A DNA stretch of 64,000 nucleotides from Terriglobia bacterium (GCA_020072645.1 JAIQGK010000002.1:186001-250000), one strand, 5' to 3'. Shown: positions 25,643 to 33,298, counted from the first letter of the stretch. Made by a program: numbers and translations. The notes: generated by a model from the sequence alone, not told the origin.

Positions 25643-27204
25643 GCACCACAGCCCAACAAGTCAGAACAGAAGTTGAGACACCCGAAACGGAGTTGCCGGA
25701 AGGGTGGGTTTTAGCTCTGCTTCCGGAGGTTTGCGAGCTCAACCCGCCAAAGCCTGCAGCCAACGCACTCCCTCCCGGGGCAGACGTTTCGTTTGTGCCC
25801 ATGCCAGCCGTAGACGCTGATTTAGGTGCGATTACCAAGGCGGAGAAGCGTCCATTTGTGAAAGTGCGGAAGGGGTACACCGCATTCAGAGATAACGATG
25901 TCCTCATGGCGAAAATCACGCCATGCATGGAAAACGGTAAAGCTGCCGTTGCGCGGGGCCTAGAAAACGGTCTTGGATTCGGTTCGACCGAGTTCCACGT
26001 GTTTCGGTCGAACGGAGCCATTCTGCCTGATTATCTGTACCATTTCATCCGTCAGGATTCTTTTCGACGATCTGCCGAAAACGAAATGACTGGCTCGGTC
26101 GGGCAAAAGCGTGTACCGGTTGATTTCCTCGAGGAAACAAGCATCCCAGTACCACCTTTGCCAGAGCAAGAACGGATTATTCAGAAACTCAACCAACTCG
26201 TTAACAACACCCGGTTGGTGCGCAATCGCCTGCATAAACTTCCAAAGATTCTGAAGCACCTTCGCGAAGCTGTGCTTGCGGCGGCGTGTTCCGGGAAGTT
26301 GACAGTGGAGTGGAGACGAGAACATCCGGATGTGGAACCTGCGTCGTCGTTATTAAAACGTATCGTTCTTAGCCGTAAAGGCCAAAAGAGCAGAGACGCA
26401 CGCGGGCGGCAAGAGTCCTCGGACGGTGATGACGAGGTCAATCGGTGGGATATCCCAGAGATGTGGGAATGGTGCAGGGTCGATCAAATCGCCACAGTTT
26501 CTCTCGGAGGAACTCCATCTCGGAAAGTTGCTGCATATTGGGGCGGTGATATTGCGTGGGTGAGTTCCGGAGAAGTTGCAAACTGTCGAATCCGTAAGAC
26601 AAACGAGACCATTTCTGATCTCGGGCTCGAAAAGAGCAATGCAAAACTCTACCCGAGGGGAACGGTGTTGATCGCGATGATTGGGGAAGGGAAAACGCGT
26701 GGGCAAGCTGCAATCCTGGAAATTGAGGCCTGCACCAACCAGAACGCAGCAGGTTTGATAGTTGAGCCGGGAACCGTCAATTCCGAGTATGTCTGGCTTT
26801 GGGCGCTGAGCGAGTACGAGAGAACTCGTGCAGTAGGTCGCGGCGGAAATCAACCTGCCCTTAATGGCGAGAAGGTGCGCAACTTGGAGGTTCCCTTGCC
26901 CCCAGTCGAAGAGCAGCAAGAAATCGTTCGCCGCGTTGAAGCTCTATTCAAATTGGCGGACGCAATCGAAAAGAGGGTGGCCACAGTATCATTCCGGGCA
27001 GAAAGATTAACCCAAGCGATTCTCGCGAAGGCACTCCGAGGGGAACTCGTACCAATTGAAGCGGAGCTTGCTCGGCGAGAAGGTCGGGAGTATGAGCCCG
27101 CGTCGATGCTGTTGGAGAAAATCAAGACTGGAAGCAGCAAAGACGAAGCAAGGCGCGCTAGAACCCGCATAAGATGGCGTGTGGGTTCATCATCACATGG
27201 CTAA
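25639..27204 (+). CDS. hsdS: Type I restriction specificity subunit HsdS
   Basis: The 521-residue subunit has two target-recognition domains, the first at about residues 10-175 and the second at about 270-435. Each is followed by a conserved helical spacer. The first spacer is the stretch ending HLREAVLAAACSGKLTVEWR, the second RLTQAILAKALRGELVPIEA. TRD conserved motifs are visible (FRDNDVLMAKITPCMENGKA in the first, TVSLGGTPSRKVAAYWGGDI in the second). The bipartite recognition site cannot be predicted. The gene ends with the start of a degraded frame, so the downstream gene was lost. Length is typical or slightly long. Confidence 0.92.
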   Translation: MSTTAQQVRTEVETPETELPEGWVLALLPEVCELNPPKPAANALPPGADVSFVPMPAVDADLGAITKAEKRPFVKVRKGYTAFRDNDVLMAKITPCMENGKAAVARGLENGLGFGSTEFHVFRSNGAILPDYLYHFIRQDSFRRSAENEMTGSVGQKRVPVDFLEETSIPVPPLPEQERIIQKLNQLVNNTRLVRNRLHKLPKILKHLREAVLAAACSGKLTVEWRREHPDVEPASSLLKRIVLSRKGQKSRDARGRQESSDGDDEVNRWDIPEMWEWCRVDQIATVSLGGTPSRKVAAYWGGDIAWVSSGEVANCRIRKTNETISDLGLEKSNAKLYPRGTVLIAMIGEGKTRGQAAILEIEACTNQNAAGLIVEPGTVNSEYVWLWALSEYERTRAVGRGGNQPALNGEKVRNLEVPLPPVEEQQEIVRRVEALFKLADAIEKRVATVSFRAERLTQAILAKALRGELVPIEAELARREGREYEPASMLLEKIKTGSSKDEARRARTRIRWRVGSSSHG

Positions 27205-27389
27205 GATTCCAAAACTCGATGCCAACCGTTTGCAAGCGCTTTGTGATGTGCTTGGGGACACATCCTCAGGGCTTAACCGGTACTAAAATTGGCCAGCTAT
27301 TAAAACGGTCGTCCCTCCCGGAGGCATCTCGTGCCTCACGGTTAGGATGTCCATTCAGCCCTGCTATTGTCCATGCGGCCATAGGCTGA
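27197..27389 (+). pseudogene. Frameshifted N-terminal remnant of an abortive-infection-type gene
   Basis: An ATG at 27197, overlapping the hsdS end, begins MAKIPKLDANRLQALCDVLG followed by DTSSGL and runs into a stop at 27286. In the next frame the expected continuation GLTGTKIGQLLKRSSLPE appears, then loses resemblance by 27389. The joined string matches the N-terminal domain seen on AbiJ- and TIGR02391-type proteins found near defence genes. One base has been gained or lost near 27265 and the rest of the gene is missing. The assignment is from recalled family patterns. Confidence 0.5.
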
Positions 27390-27466
27390 CGCTTACGTTG
27401 CGATTTGCAATTTGAATATTACCCACAAAAGCACTCTCGATGCTCCGCGCGGATCGTACGCATTCT

Positions 27467-28174
27467 TCAGCGCACATAGTCAACGTTCCACCACCAATTT
27501 GAACGATAAATGATTCTGTTGTCGAAGTTATTCCACCGAACAGCCTCCCACATCTGTCGCCCGTCGGTCCAAATCTTCACTTGATTGTTCAGTTTGTCAT
27601 GGACCTCAGCAGTTATGTAAGTTCGGTATGTTTCAGGAAGCGTTGCAAGTTTCGCGGCATAATTTGCCGCTCTCCCTACCCACACCACATCATTCGCGCC
27701 CCGCACACCAGTTCTGGCAATAAAAAGGTTGCTGGTGTCGATTCCTGTGACATGTTGAAGGCGGTATGTCTCGTTACTATACTGTGACTGCATTGCTGGA
27801 TTGATGATGTACGTCGCCGCATGATTGATCTTCAGAGCAGTACGAACAGCGGACGTATTTTTTGTGTTGCCGGTATAGACTGCCATAATGCGATCACCGT
27901 CGTAAGCAGTGATGGCTCCGCCTTCCGACCGAATGATCTTTGCTGCGCAATGCAAGAAACTTTTGTATATTTCTGCAGCAAAACTACCGATATGACTGTC
28001 GACCAAGTTGGTTGAATCCGCTAGGTCTGCATACAACACCGTAGCATCTAATTGTACGGCGTCATTACCGAGCTTTAGAGAATCGTCCGACGGGACGACC
28101 GTACCATCCCGCGTGTCCCAAGCAGCCTTGAATATGGTCGCTACTTCCTTCTCGAGATCGTCTTTGAGTGGCAT
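27467..28174 (-). CDS. pycC: PycC-like nucleotide cyclase (Pycsar cyclase)
   Basis: This 235-residue soluble class III cyclase domain has nothing attached, as in Pycsar cyclases, which make cCMP or cUMP on phage infection. Asp50 (TVLYADLADSTNLVD) and Asp94 (AITAYDGDRIMAVY) are the two metal ligands. VWVGRAANYAAKLATLP carries Asn171 and Lys175, at the places of the transition-state Asn and Arg of adenylate cyclases. The substitutions relative to canonical adenylate cyclases suggest a pyrimidine substrate, but that is inferred. It is the last gene of the six-gene operon and begins nine bases after the PycTIR-like gene ends, the pairing described for Pycsar systems. Confidence 0.82.
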   Translation of the reverse strand: MPLKDDLEKEVATIFKAAWDTRDGTVVPSDDSLKLGNDAVQLDATVLYADLADSTNLVDSHIGSFAAEIYKSFLHCAAKIIRSEGGAITAYDGDRIMAVYTGNTKNTSAVRTALKINHAATYIINPAMQSQYSNETYRLQHVTGIDTSNLFIARTGVRGANDVVWVGRAANYAAKLATLPETYRTYITAEVHDKLNNQVKIWTDGRQMWEAVRWNNFDNRIIYRSNWWWNVDYVR

Positions 28175-28183
28175 AGGTGTCGA

Positions 28184-29089
28184 TCAGTTGTTGGGGCCGA
28201 GGTCTTTAATGATGGCCCGGATGCGATTGCATGCCGGCCCGACTGCAGACGCAAGATTCTCGGGGTCATATTTGTACGAAAGAGCCGTGATCCCGGAAAG
28301 ATCTGTCGGCAGTTTTACTTCCTCACCCCGAGGCTCGACCAGGAAGGAGCGCTGTCTACCGATGCGACCGATGAACAGCCCCAACTCGAAGATGACGTTG
28401 TCGCGCGCTGTAGGAGACGAACCTCCACGGCTCAACGTGATGTCGTCCGGCTGCGCGACCGCTATCGCAAAGTCGGACTGATCCAGCTGTCGCTCCAGGC
28501 TCTCGATTGGATACCAGGAAGCCCGGAAGACGCCATCAGTCCAAACGACAACCGTGAAGTCGTATTCAAACGCATTCTGAATTGTACGGGCAATCTCGAG
28601 TGCCTCCACGGACGAGATAATGAAAATACGAATCTTGTCATGGGTGGCGGTAACATGCGCATTGCGTTGCTCCAGCCGACGAGCAAGCTCCTTCGCAATT
28701 AAGCGCCAAATATCGGGAAAATCTCGACCAAGCTCACTGAGTTGCGGCTCTGTCAGCTTGCACAAAACAGATGGCTCGCTTGCAATGTTAGTGGCGGAGC
28801 GCCGCTGCGACGGTTGTATGGCTGCCATCTCGCCGACATGGTCGTTGGCGAACCGACGCGCTACTTTGCGTCCGTTGACTAGAATATCGAATGCGCCCGC
28901 GATGATCAGATAGACGTCGTTGTCTTCTGCGCCTTGTTCGATGATCGTCGTTCCAGGACTCACTTCTATGAGAGAACCCATGCTTGCAATCCGCTCGGCC
29001 AAGGTCGCATTCCCAGCTATGATCTTCTGATCGCGAAGCGCTTCAATCAGATTTTGCCGTCTGTGCTCGCCTTGAAAACGCTCTATCAT
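28184..29089 (-). CDS. pycTIR: PycTIR-like effector: cyclic-nucleotide-binding domain plus TIR-like domain
   Basis: In this 301-residue protein, residues 34-130 form a cNMP-binding domain (VYLIIAGAFDILVNGRKVAR, then the phosphate cassette HVGEMAAIQPSQRRSATNIA). Residues 150-290 match the TIR-like domain of CAP12/Pycsar effectors: KIRIFIISSVEALEIARTIQ, then SPTARDNVIFELGLFIGRIG, with Glu235 as candidate NADase glutamate. Known Pycsar TIR effectors bind cUMP or cCMP and destroy NAD+, killing the infected cell. The ATG at 29089 has GGAG eight bases upstream; an upstream GTG at 29107 has no such site. It is followed directly by the PycC-like gene. Confidence 0.85.
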   Translation of the reverse strand: MIERFQGEHRRQNLIEALRDQKIIAGNATLAERIASMGSLIEVSPGTTIIEQGAEDNDVYLIIAGAFDILVNGRKVARRFANDHVGEMAAIQPSQRRSATNIASEPSVLCKLTEPQLSELGRDFPDIWRLIAKELARRLEQRNAHVTATHDKIRIFIISSVEALEIARTIQNAFEYDFTVVVWTDGVFRASWYPIESLERQLDQSDFAIAVAQPDDITLSRGGSSPTARDNVIFELGLFIGRIGRQRSFLVEPRGEEVKLPTDLSGITALSYKYDPENLASAVGPACNRIRAIIKDLGPNN

Positions 29090-29140
29090 TCGTTCCACTC
29101 CAAACACCGCTAGTTATTTGCTCGTTTCGTCACGCTGTCG

Positions 29141-29752
29141 CTATTCGCCCCATAAATCGCTAAGATCGTAAGAATAATATTGATACTTCAAGCCCTTATG
29201 CTTCACTTCACCTTCGAAGGGTCCTTCCAGACCAGCGTACGGCCAGTTGGCTGCCGCTCTCGGGCCGATGACACAGCGGTCCCCCTTGCCAAATGCTGAA
29301 ATCCTCGAAGCATAGACAGTCGGCGGGCCTACCAGAAACGGTTGTACTCCAAGAAATGCCGAGGAAATACTGCTAACTTCGAGCTGGCCACCCTCGATGG
29401 CAATTTTAAGCCCGACCCCGACATCCAGTTGGGGCCAGGACTCGGGGCAATCTGTCAGGCAGTCTTTAAGGTACTCTCTGGTCTTTCGAAGATCCCGGGC
29501 AATGTCCCAGCAAGCGTGGGCCGCATCAGTCTCCGTCGGAAGTACGGCGATGAAACCGTCGCCCGTGAAGTTAATTACAGAACCATTGCATCTCTCAACG
29601 GCTTGAATACCGCCATTCAAGAGGTCCCTAAAGAACTGTCCCGTGAGACCATCCTCACCGGCATCGATTAACTTCTCGGAGCCATTGATGTCAACGATCA
29701 AGGCAACGCATGAAACGGTGTGCTGCTCATAAATCGTGCGTGGATCTAACAT
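29141..29752 (-). CDS. Stand-alone class III cyclase-like protein
   Basis: This 203-residue single cyclase domain keeps metal Asp21 (VALIVDINGSEKLID) and Asp65 (VINFTGDGFIAVLPTE). The later motif reads FLVGPPTVYASRI: the arginine (Arg150) is kept but the neighbouring asparagine is a valine (Val146). It may act as a homodimer or pair with another cyclase of the operon. It stands 51 bases upstream of the PycTIR gene. The ATG at 29752 has GGGAG five bases upstream; the ATG at 29764 is an alternative. Its substrate cannot be read from sequence. Confidence 0.78.
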   Translation of the reverse strand: MLDPRTIYEQHTVSCVALIVDINGSEKLIDAGEDGLTGQFFRDLLNGGIQAVERCNGSVINFTGDGFIAVLPTETDAAHACWDIARDLRKTREYLKDCLTDCPESWPQLDVGVGLKIAIEGGQLEVSSISSAFLGVQPFLVGPPTVYASRISAFGKGDRCVIGPRAAANWPYAGLEGPFEGEVKHKGLKYQYYSYDLSDLWGE

Positions 29753-29782
29753 TTGGTCTCCCATCGGATGACAAGGGAAAGT

Positions 29783-30499
29783 TTACAACTTCGTGGTGGT
29801 GGCATCCTCCGATACGGATTTCCCATAAAGAAACTGGAGTCTATTGCGACCGATGCGGCGAGTAATCTCCTCGACTCGATCAGCATGACAGCGCTTATAT
29901 TTCAGTTTGCTTCCACAAGGACACAACTCATTGCGTCCGGCGTGTATGCGACCGACGATTACGGGGAACAAGCAACGAAGGTGTTCTTCGTTCCCCCCAA
30001 GTATTAACAACATGAACTCGTCATAACCGTCGACGCCGTGTTTGAACTGTGGTCCCGGCCACTGCTGTCCGTTAATCGCGTCGTAAACGAGCTGGCGCTC
30101 CAAAAACACTGTCACTTCATCGAGGAACCGCAGCAATCTACACGGATTGTCCTTTGACCAAGGAGAGCATGGAGGAAGCCAAAGACAGAATTGGCCGTCT
30201 TTGAGAATGTGGCGATCTAGGGATGGGGCAAATCGTCCAGCAGCATCATATGCCGTGGGTTCACCTTCAGGATAGTTGGATGGGAAGTCGATCCGGATAT
30301 AGATTGAGGTGGAAATCCCGCAGTCGGCCTTGAGGATGAAGTCACCCTCTAAGCACATCCGTTCGCTCTTCGCATCGGCCCGAAACGCGAGGCCGGGGTA
30401 GTGTTCTGACACCAGTGCCTGCTCCTCGCGTAGAAGGCTTCGTCCATCGCGCTCGAACCACGGCTTTGGCTTACTCAGCAAATGACGACGATGGTACAA
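29783..30499 (-). CDS. E2-like domain fused to a SEC-C zinc motif
   Basis: In this 238-residue protein, residues 20-150 resemble prokaryotic ubiquitin-conjugating E2 domains: a strand-rich lead to YIRIDFPSNYPEGEPTAYDA, then RHILKDGQFCLWLP with His97 and candidate catalytic Cys105 spaced as in the E2 H-x-N-x-G-x-x-C region. The C-terminus carries a SEC-C motif, GRNELCPCGSKLKYKRCH (Cys193, Cys195, Cys204, His205), a zinc-binding peptide often used for protein contacts. The TTG at 30499 with GGGGAG seven bases upstream is preferred; the frame opens at 30586, 116 bases inside the upstream gene. No E1 or ubiquitin-like gene is nearby. Fold assignment is by pattern only. Confidence 0.65.
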   Translation of the reverse strand: MYHRRHLLSKPKPWFERDGRSLLREEQALVSEHYPGLAFRADAKSERMCLEGDFILKADCGISTSIYIRIDFPSNYPEGEPTAYDAAGRFAPSLDRHILKDGQFCLWLPPCSPWSKDNPCRLLRFLDEVTVFLERQLVYDAINGQQWPGPQFKHGVDGYDEFMLLILGGNEEHLRCLFPVIVGRIHAGRNELCPCGSKLKYKRCHADRVEEITRRIGRNRLQFLYGKSVSEDATTTKL

Positions 30500-32021
30500 A
30501 GGAGCGGCTCCCCACACTCGGTTGACTGGTGACCCGAGCGCCGCCGAGTCCGGTTGCGACATGAACCGTCTGCTTGAAGAGAGCAACTTTGCCTGCTCGT
30601 TCGACTTTATCTTGGGTCAGATTCGTCGCGACATAGAGACGCCGGTCGCCGTTCCAGAGGAAGAACTTTTGGAGTTCCTCCTCCAGATGCTTATGAAAAT
30701 GCGACGGGATTGCGATCTCTCCTCCTGCGCTGCTCTCCTGAAAGGTTGCCGCATCTTCGACTGCTTCTCCGATGCAGATGCGATCCCGGTGTCCTCGGGT
30801 TCCAAGTTTTGATACGAGCGTCGTCCCGATCGAACTGCCGACGGCCATGCCGAGATCCTTCGCCTCCGGGAGTAGCGTCTTGATAACGAGTTCCATAGCA
30901 GAATGAAGTGCGACAGCAGTGTCGACAGCTCGGGCGACAATGCGCTTTTCATCTCCTTGAGGCAGATGAAACAGCGCCTGGACACGGTCACCCTGAAATT
31001 GGACCCTTAGCCCGGAAAAATCGTGCTTAACAATTGAAGCCATCTCTTTCCGAATCGCGTGCAATACTCTCAGGGCCGTCTTCCCACTGTTCTCGCCGAC
31101 CGCTTTGTCGATGTACGCGGTAAAGCCGGATACGTCACCGAAGACGGAGGCTGCCAAGACCCGCTTGTTATTGGTGATGCCGAGTGCATCGATATCAATC
31201 AACACCTCTGCGTCACTGTATTCGATCTGGTTGAGCGGGTACATTGCCTTGTCATCCTTCAGCCGCTGAAGACTCGCCGTGCGATCCCAGTTGATACCGT
31301 GCTCCACGAGGAGCGCATCCATTTCCTCCGTTGAAACGGCACCCATCTCGTAGACCGTTACGCTGAGCCGACTGTCTTCGACTTCTGTAAAGTAAGGCTG
31401 CAGGGTATCGGGTAGGGCTTCGTAAATCGTCTTCGTGACGCGAATGCCGTCCGTCCCTGTGAGAATCTTGGCGGCGTAGTTGGCCGGCGCTCCGAGAAAC
31501 AGCAACTCGCGGTCGCCTCGATGACCGTTTTTTGTTCCGATAGCGTATCCAATGTCGCCGCCGCCGGAAACAGACAGGTTGGGCAACTTTGGGAACTCCG
31601 GGTTGAACACGCAGCGAACAAAGTATCGCAGAACCATTTGTAGCAGTACGGCGCGCGCCGCGATCTCAGCGGAATTATCGATCGGTCGGAAGAAAAGTGC
31701 GTGCAGCTTTGCACCCTGAAAATGTATGCGGACCCCGTCGAAGATATCTTGCCCCTCAACGATCCGAGCCACCTCGCGCTCGTAGATATGCAGCGCCTGA
31801 ATCACCCGGCGATATTCCTCGCCCTCCGCTGCCATAGTCGCTAGATCCGCGAAGTTGGGAACATCAATATAGACGTGCGCGCCATAAATATCCCGGCAGC
31901 AGGTCTCAGAGAGGAGACTGTGCAGGTCGGCATCGCGTACGAGCTTTTCGACTTCGATTTCACCCATGTCGTTCAGGTGGCTCTGGACTCGGTCGAGACT
32001 TATGTCATGGTTCCAACTCAT
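30471..32021 (-). CDS. Tandem class III cyclase protein with split catalytic residues
   Basis: This 516-residue protein has two cyclase domains. The first (about residues 45-190) has Asp53 and the NYAAK motif (Asn181, Lys185), but Ala104 replaces the second metal aspartate (RIHFQGAKLHALFF). The second (about 285-435) has both metal ligands (Asp296 in SVFGDVSGFTAY, Asp345 in VQFQGDRVQALF), but its NxAAK position reads VEDAAT. One complete composite site is therefore expected, as in mammalian adenylate cyclases. The NYAAK motif is identical to that of the PycC-like cyclase. The ATG at 32021 has AGGGAGA upstream; an open lead to 32189 is ignored. It begins 31 bases after the cNMP-binding cyclase gene ends. 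Confidence 0.82.
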   Translation of the reverse strand: MSWNHDISLDRVQSHLNDMGEIEVEKLVRDADLHSLLSETCCRDIYGAHVYIDVPNFADLATMAAEGEEYRRVIQALHIYEREVARIVEGQDIFDGVRIHFQGAKLHALFFRPIDNSAEIAARAVLLQMVLRYFVRCVFNPEFPKLPNLSVSGGGDIGYAIGTKNGHRGDRELLFLGAPANYAAKILTGTDGIRVTKTIYEALPDTLQPYFTEVEDSRLSVTVYEMGAVSTEEMDALLVEHGINWDRTASLQRLKDDKAMYPLNQIEYSDAEVLIDIDALGITNNKRVLAASVFGDVSGFTAYIDKAVGENSGKTALRVLHAIRKEMASIVKHDFSGLRVQFQGDRVQALFHLPQGDEKRIVARAVDTAVALHSAMELVIKTLLPEAKDLGMAVGSSIGTTLVSKLGTRGHRDRICIGEAVEDAATFQESSAGGEIAIPSHFHKHLEEELQKFFLWNGDRRLYVATNLTQDKVERAGKVALFKQTVHVATGLGGARVTSQPSVGSRSFVPSSSFAE

Positions 32022-32052
32022 CTTGTTCTCCCTTGTATTACAGTTTTTTTGT

Positions 32053-33132
32053 TCATTGCCCGTTCTCCATGCTGTAAAGACAGACCTCGCCGATTCCTTT
32101 GAGCGGCACATTGGAATGAGCACGCAATTGGGTCCTTTCGGTCGCCGCCAGGTGTTCGTAGACGTCTGCCGATAGGACAACTGAAGCATTCAGTTCTTTG
32201 CATGCGCTTTCGCACCGTGCTGCGAGATTTACGGGAGGGCCGAGAACGGTAAATTGTCTCTTCAAGTCGCTGCCGACATTTCCACAGAAGATCTTCCCTG
32301 AACTCAGACCAACGCCGATCTTGACTGGGTTATTGCCGATTGTCTTCTTCGCAGCGCGGTCCACCATCTGCGTCGCGCAAGCGAGCGCCTCGGACGCCTG
32401 ATTATCAACATCAAAAGGAAACCCCCAAACGCCCATCACTGCATCGCCGATGAACTTGTCCACATACGCGTGATGGTCGAGGAGGATTTTGACCATCTCA
32501 TCGAGGTATTCCCCAAGCTGACTTGCCAGTGCATCCGGTGGCAGGGCTAGGCTCGTCGTCGTAAAACCGCGAATGTCCGCAAACAGAACAATGCCTTGAA
32601 TTAGCCGGGGGTTACCGTAATCATCTCCTGAGCCCAGGAGCCGTGCGGTAATGTTCGGAGCAAGATGTGAGTTGAAAGCAGAAATCAGCCTGTGCTCATT
32701 TCGGTATCGAAATGCGCGTTCCGACGTAGCGTCAGCGAGTTTCGCCGACACGATCGCCAAGAGGTTGCGCGTGAACTGGTGACTGGTGGCCTGCAGCCGC
32801 CTAATTTCTGCGTAGGGGATGCGGAGAACTTCCACCGTTCCACAAGCAACCGCATCGGCTGTCCGGCGAGCACCCGGAGCGAGGAAGCCTTGCTCCCCTA
32901 CAACATCGGTGGCACGCCGTGTCACTAGAAACGTGTCCTGAGAAAGAATCCGAACCTCACCGCGCAGGATGACGAGCATACTGTCCGCGAGCTCACCTTG
33001 TACGCAGATTTTCTGCCCGTCGTTGTAGAAAAAGATCCAGTCTTCGACGTTGGGGATGATCGTCGTGTCCGCTATACCCTCGAACAGAGGGATATTTGAG
33101 AGATCAAGCTTCGTGTTGTCCCATGCCGCCAT
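32053..33132 (-). CDS. cNMP-binding domain fused to adenylate cyclase domain
   Basis: This 359-residue protein is the first gene of the operon. Residues 10-125 form a cNMP-binding fold (MLVILRGEVRILSQDTFLVT, then VVGEQGFLAPGARRTADAVA with Glu80 and Arg90). Residues 175-355 form a canonical class III cyclase: Asp186 (IVLFADIRGFTTTSL), Lys226 and Asp230 (YVDKFIGDAVMGVWG), and Asn302/Arg306 (TVLGPPVNLAARCES). The residues fit ATP as substrate. It has no membrane segment. The ATG at 33132 has AGGA upstream and lies about 40 bases after the predicted transcription start; an upstream TTG at 33177 would be before it. It could act as a sensor-amplifier in the pathway. Confidence 0.85.
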   Translation of the reverse strand: MAAWDNTKLDLSNIPLFEGIADTTIIPNVEDWIFFYNDGQKICVQGELADSMLVILRGEVRILSQDTFLVTRRATDVVGEQGFLAPGARRTADAVACGTVEVLRIPYAEIRRLQATSHQFTRNLLAIVSAKLADATSERAFRYRNEHRLISAFNSHLAPNITARLLGSGDDYGNPRLIQGIVLFADIRGFTTTSLALPPDALASQLGEYLDEMVKILLDHHAYVDKFIGDAVMGVWGFPFDVDNQASEALACATQMVDRAAKKTIGNNPVKIGVGLSSGKIFCGNVGSDLKRQFTVLGPPVNLAARCESACKELNASVVLSADVYEHLAATERTQLRAHSNVPLKGIGEVCLYSMENGQ

Positions 33133-33178
33133 CTGATCCTGTTTTCTCCACCAAGGCCCTTCCTTGCTGGTTCGCAAT

Positions 33179-33207
33179 ACATTATATACACAGTCATTTC
33201 ATAATGT
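33179..33207. promoter_or_regulatory. Inverted repeat ACATTAT / ATAATGT in the divergent promoter
   Basis: The perfect 7-bp arms at 33179-33185 and 33201-33207 straddle the cyclase-operon -10 box and spacer. It is a candidate operator for the neighbouring XRE protein, or simply a consequence of the AT-rich promoter. Confidence 0.45.
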
Positions 33208-33210
33208 AAA
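33181..33210 (-). promoter_or_regulatory. Sigma70-like promoter of the cyclase operon
   Basis: On the minus strand, TTTACA (33205-33210) and a perfect TATAAT (33181-33186) are separated by 18 bases. Transcription would start near 33173 and read into the cNMP-binding cyclase gene starting at 33132. Confidence 0.65.
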
Positions 33211-33227
33211 TTCGCAAACGCTGCGAA
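33211..33227. promoter_or_regulatory. Inverted repeat TTCGCA-N5-TGCGAA, candidate XRE operator
   Basis: The perfect 6-bp arms around AACGC lie directly between the two -35 boxes (33205-33210 minus, 33236-33241 plus), so a bound repressor could control both directions. A further TTCGCAA half-site occurs at 33171-33177. Confidence 0.6.
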
Positions 33228-33235
33228 CCATTGGC

Positions 33236-33263
33236 TTGACAAATGCCTTCTTTCGGATATAGT
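33236..33263 (+). promoter_or_regulatory. Sigma70-like promoter of the XRE-ImmA pair
   Basis: TTGACA (33236-33241), 16 bases, and TATAGT (33258-33263). Transcription would start near 33270, about 30 bases ahead of the XRE start codon. Confidence 0.7.
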
Positions 33264-33298
33264 GGGCGTAGTGAAAAATTCAGCCTTTTTTGGTGCCT

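Noticed and set aside
32053-33132. Reading the first cyclase gene as an unrelated housekeeping regulator
   Set aside because: Its promoter, its 31-base spacing to the next cyclase gene and its location inside the defence island argue that it belongs to the operon; independent function cannot be fully excluded.
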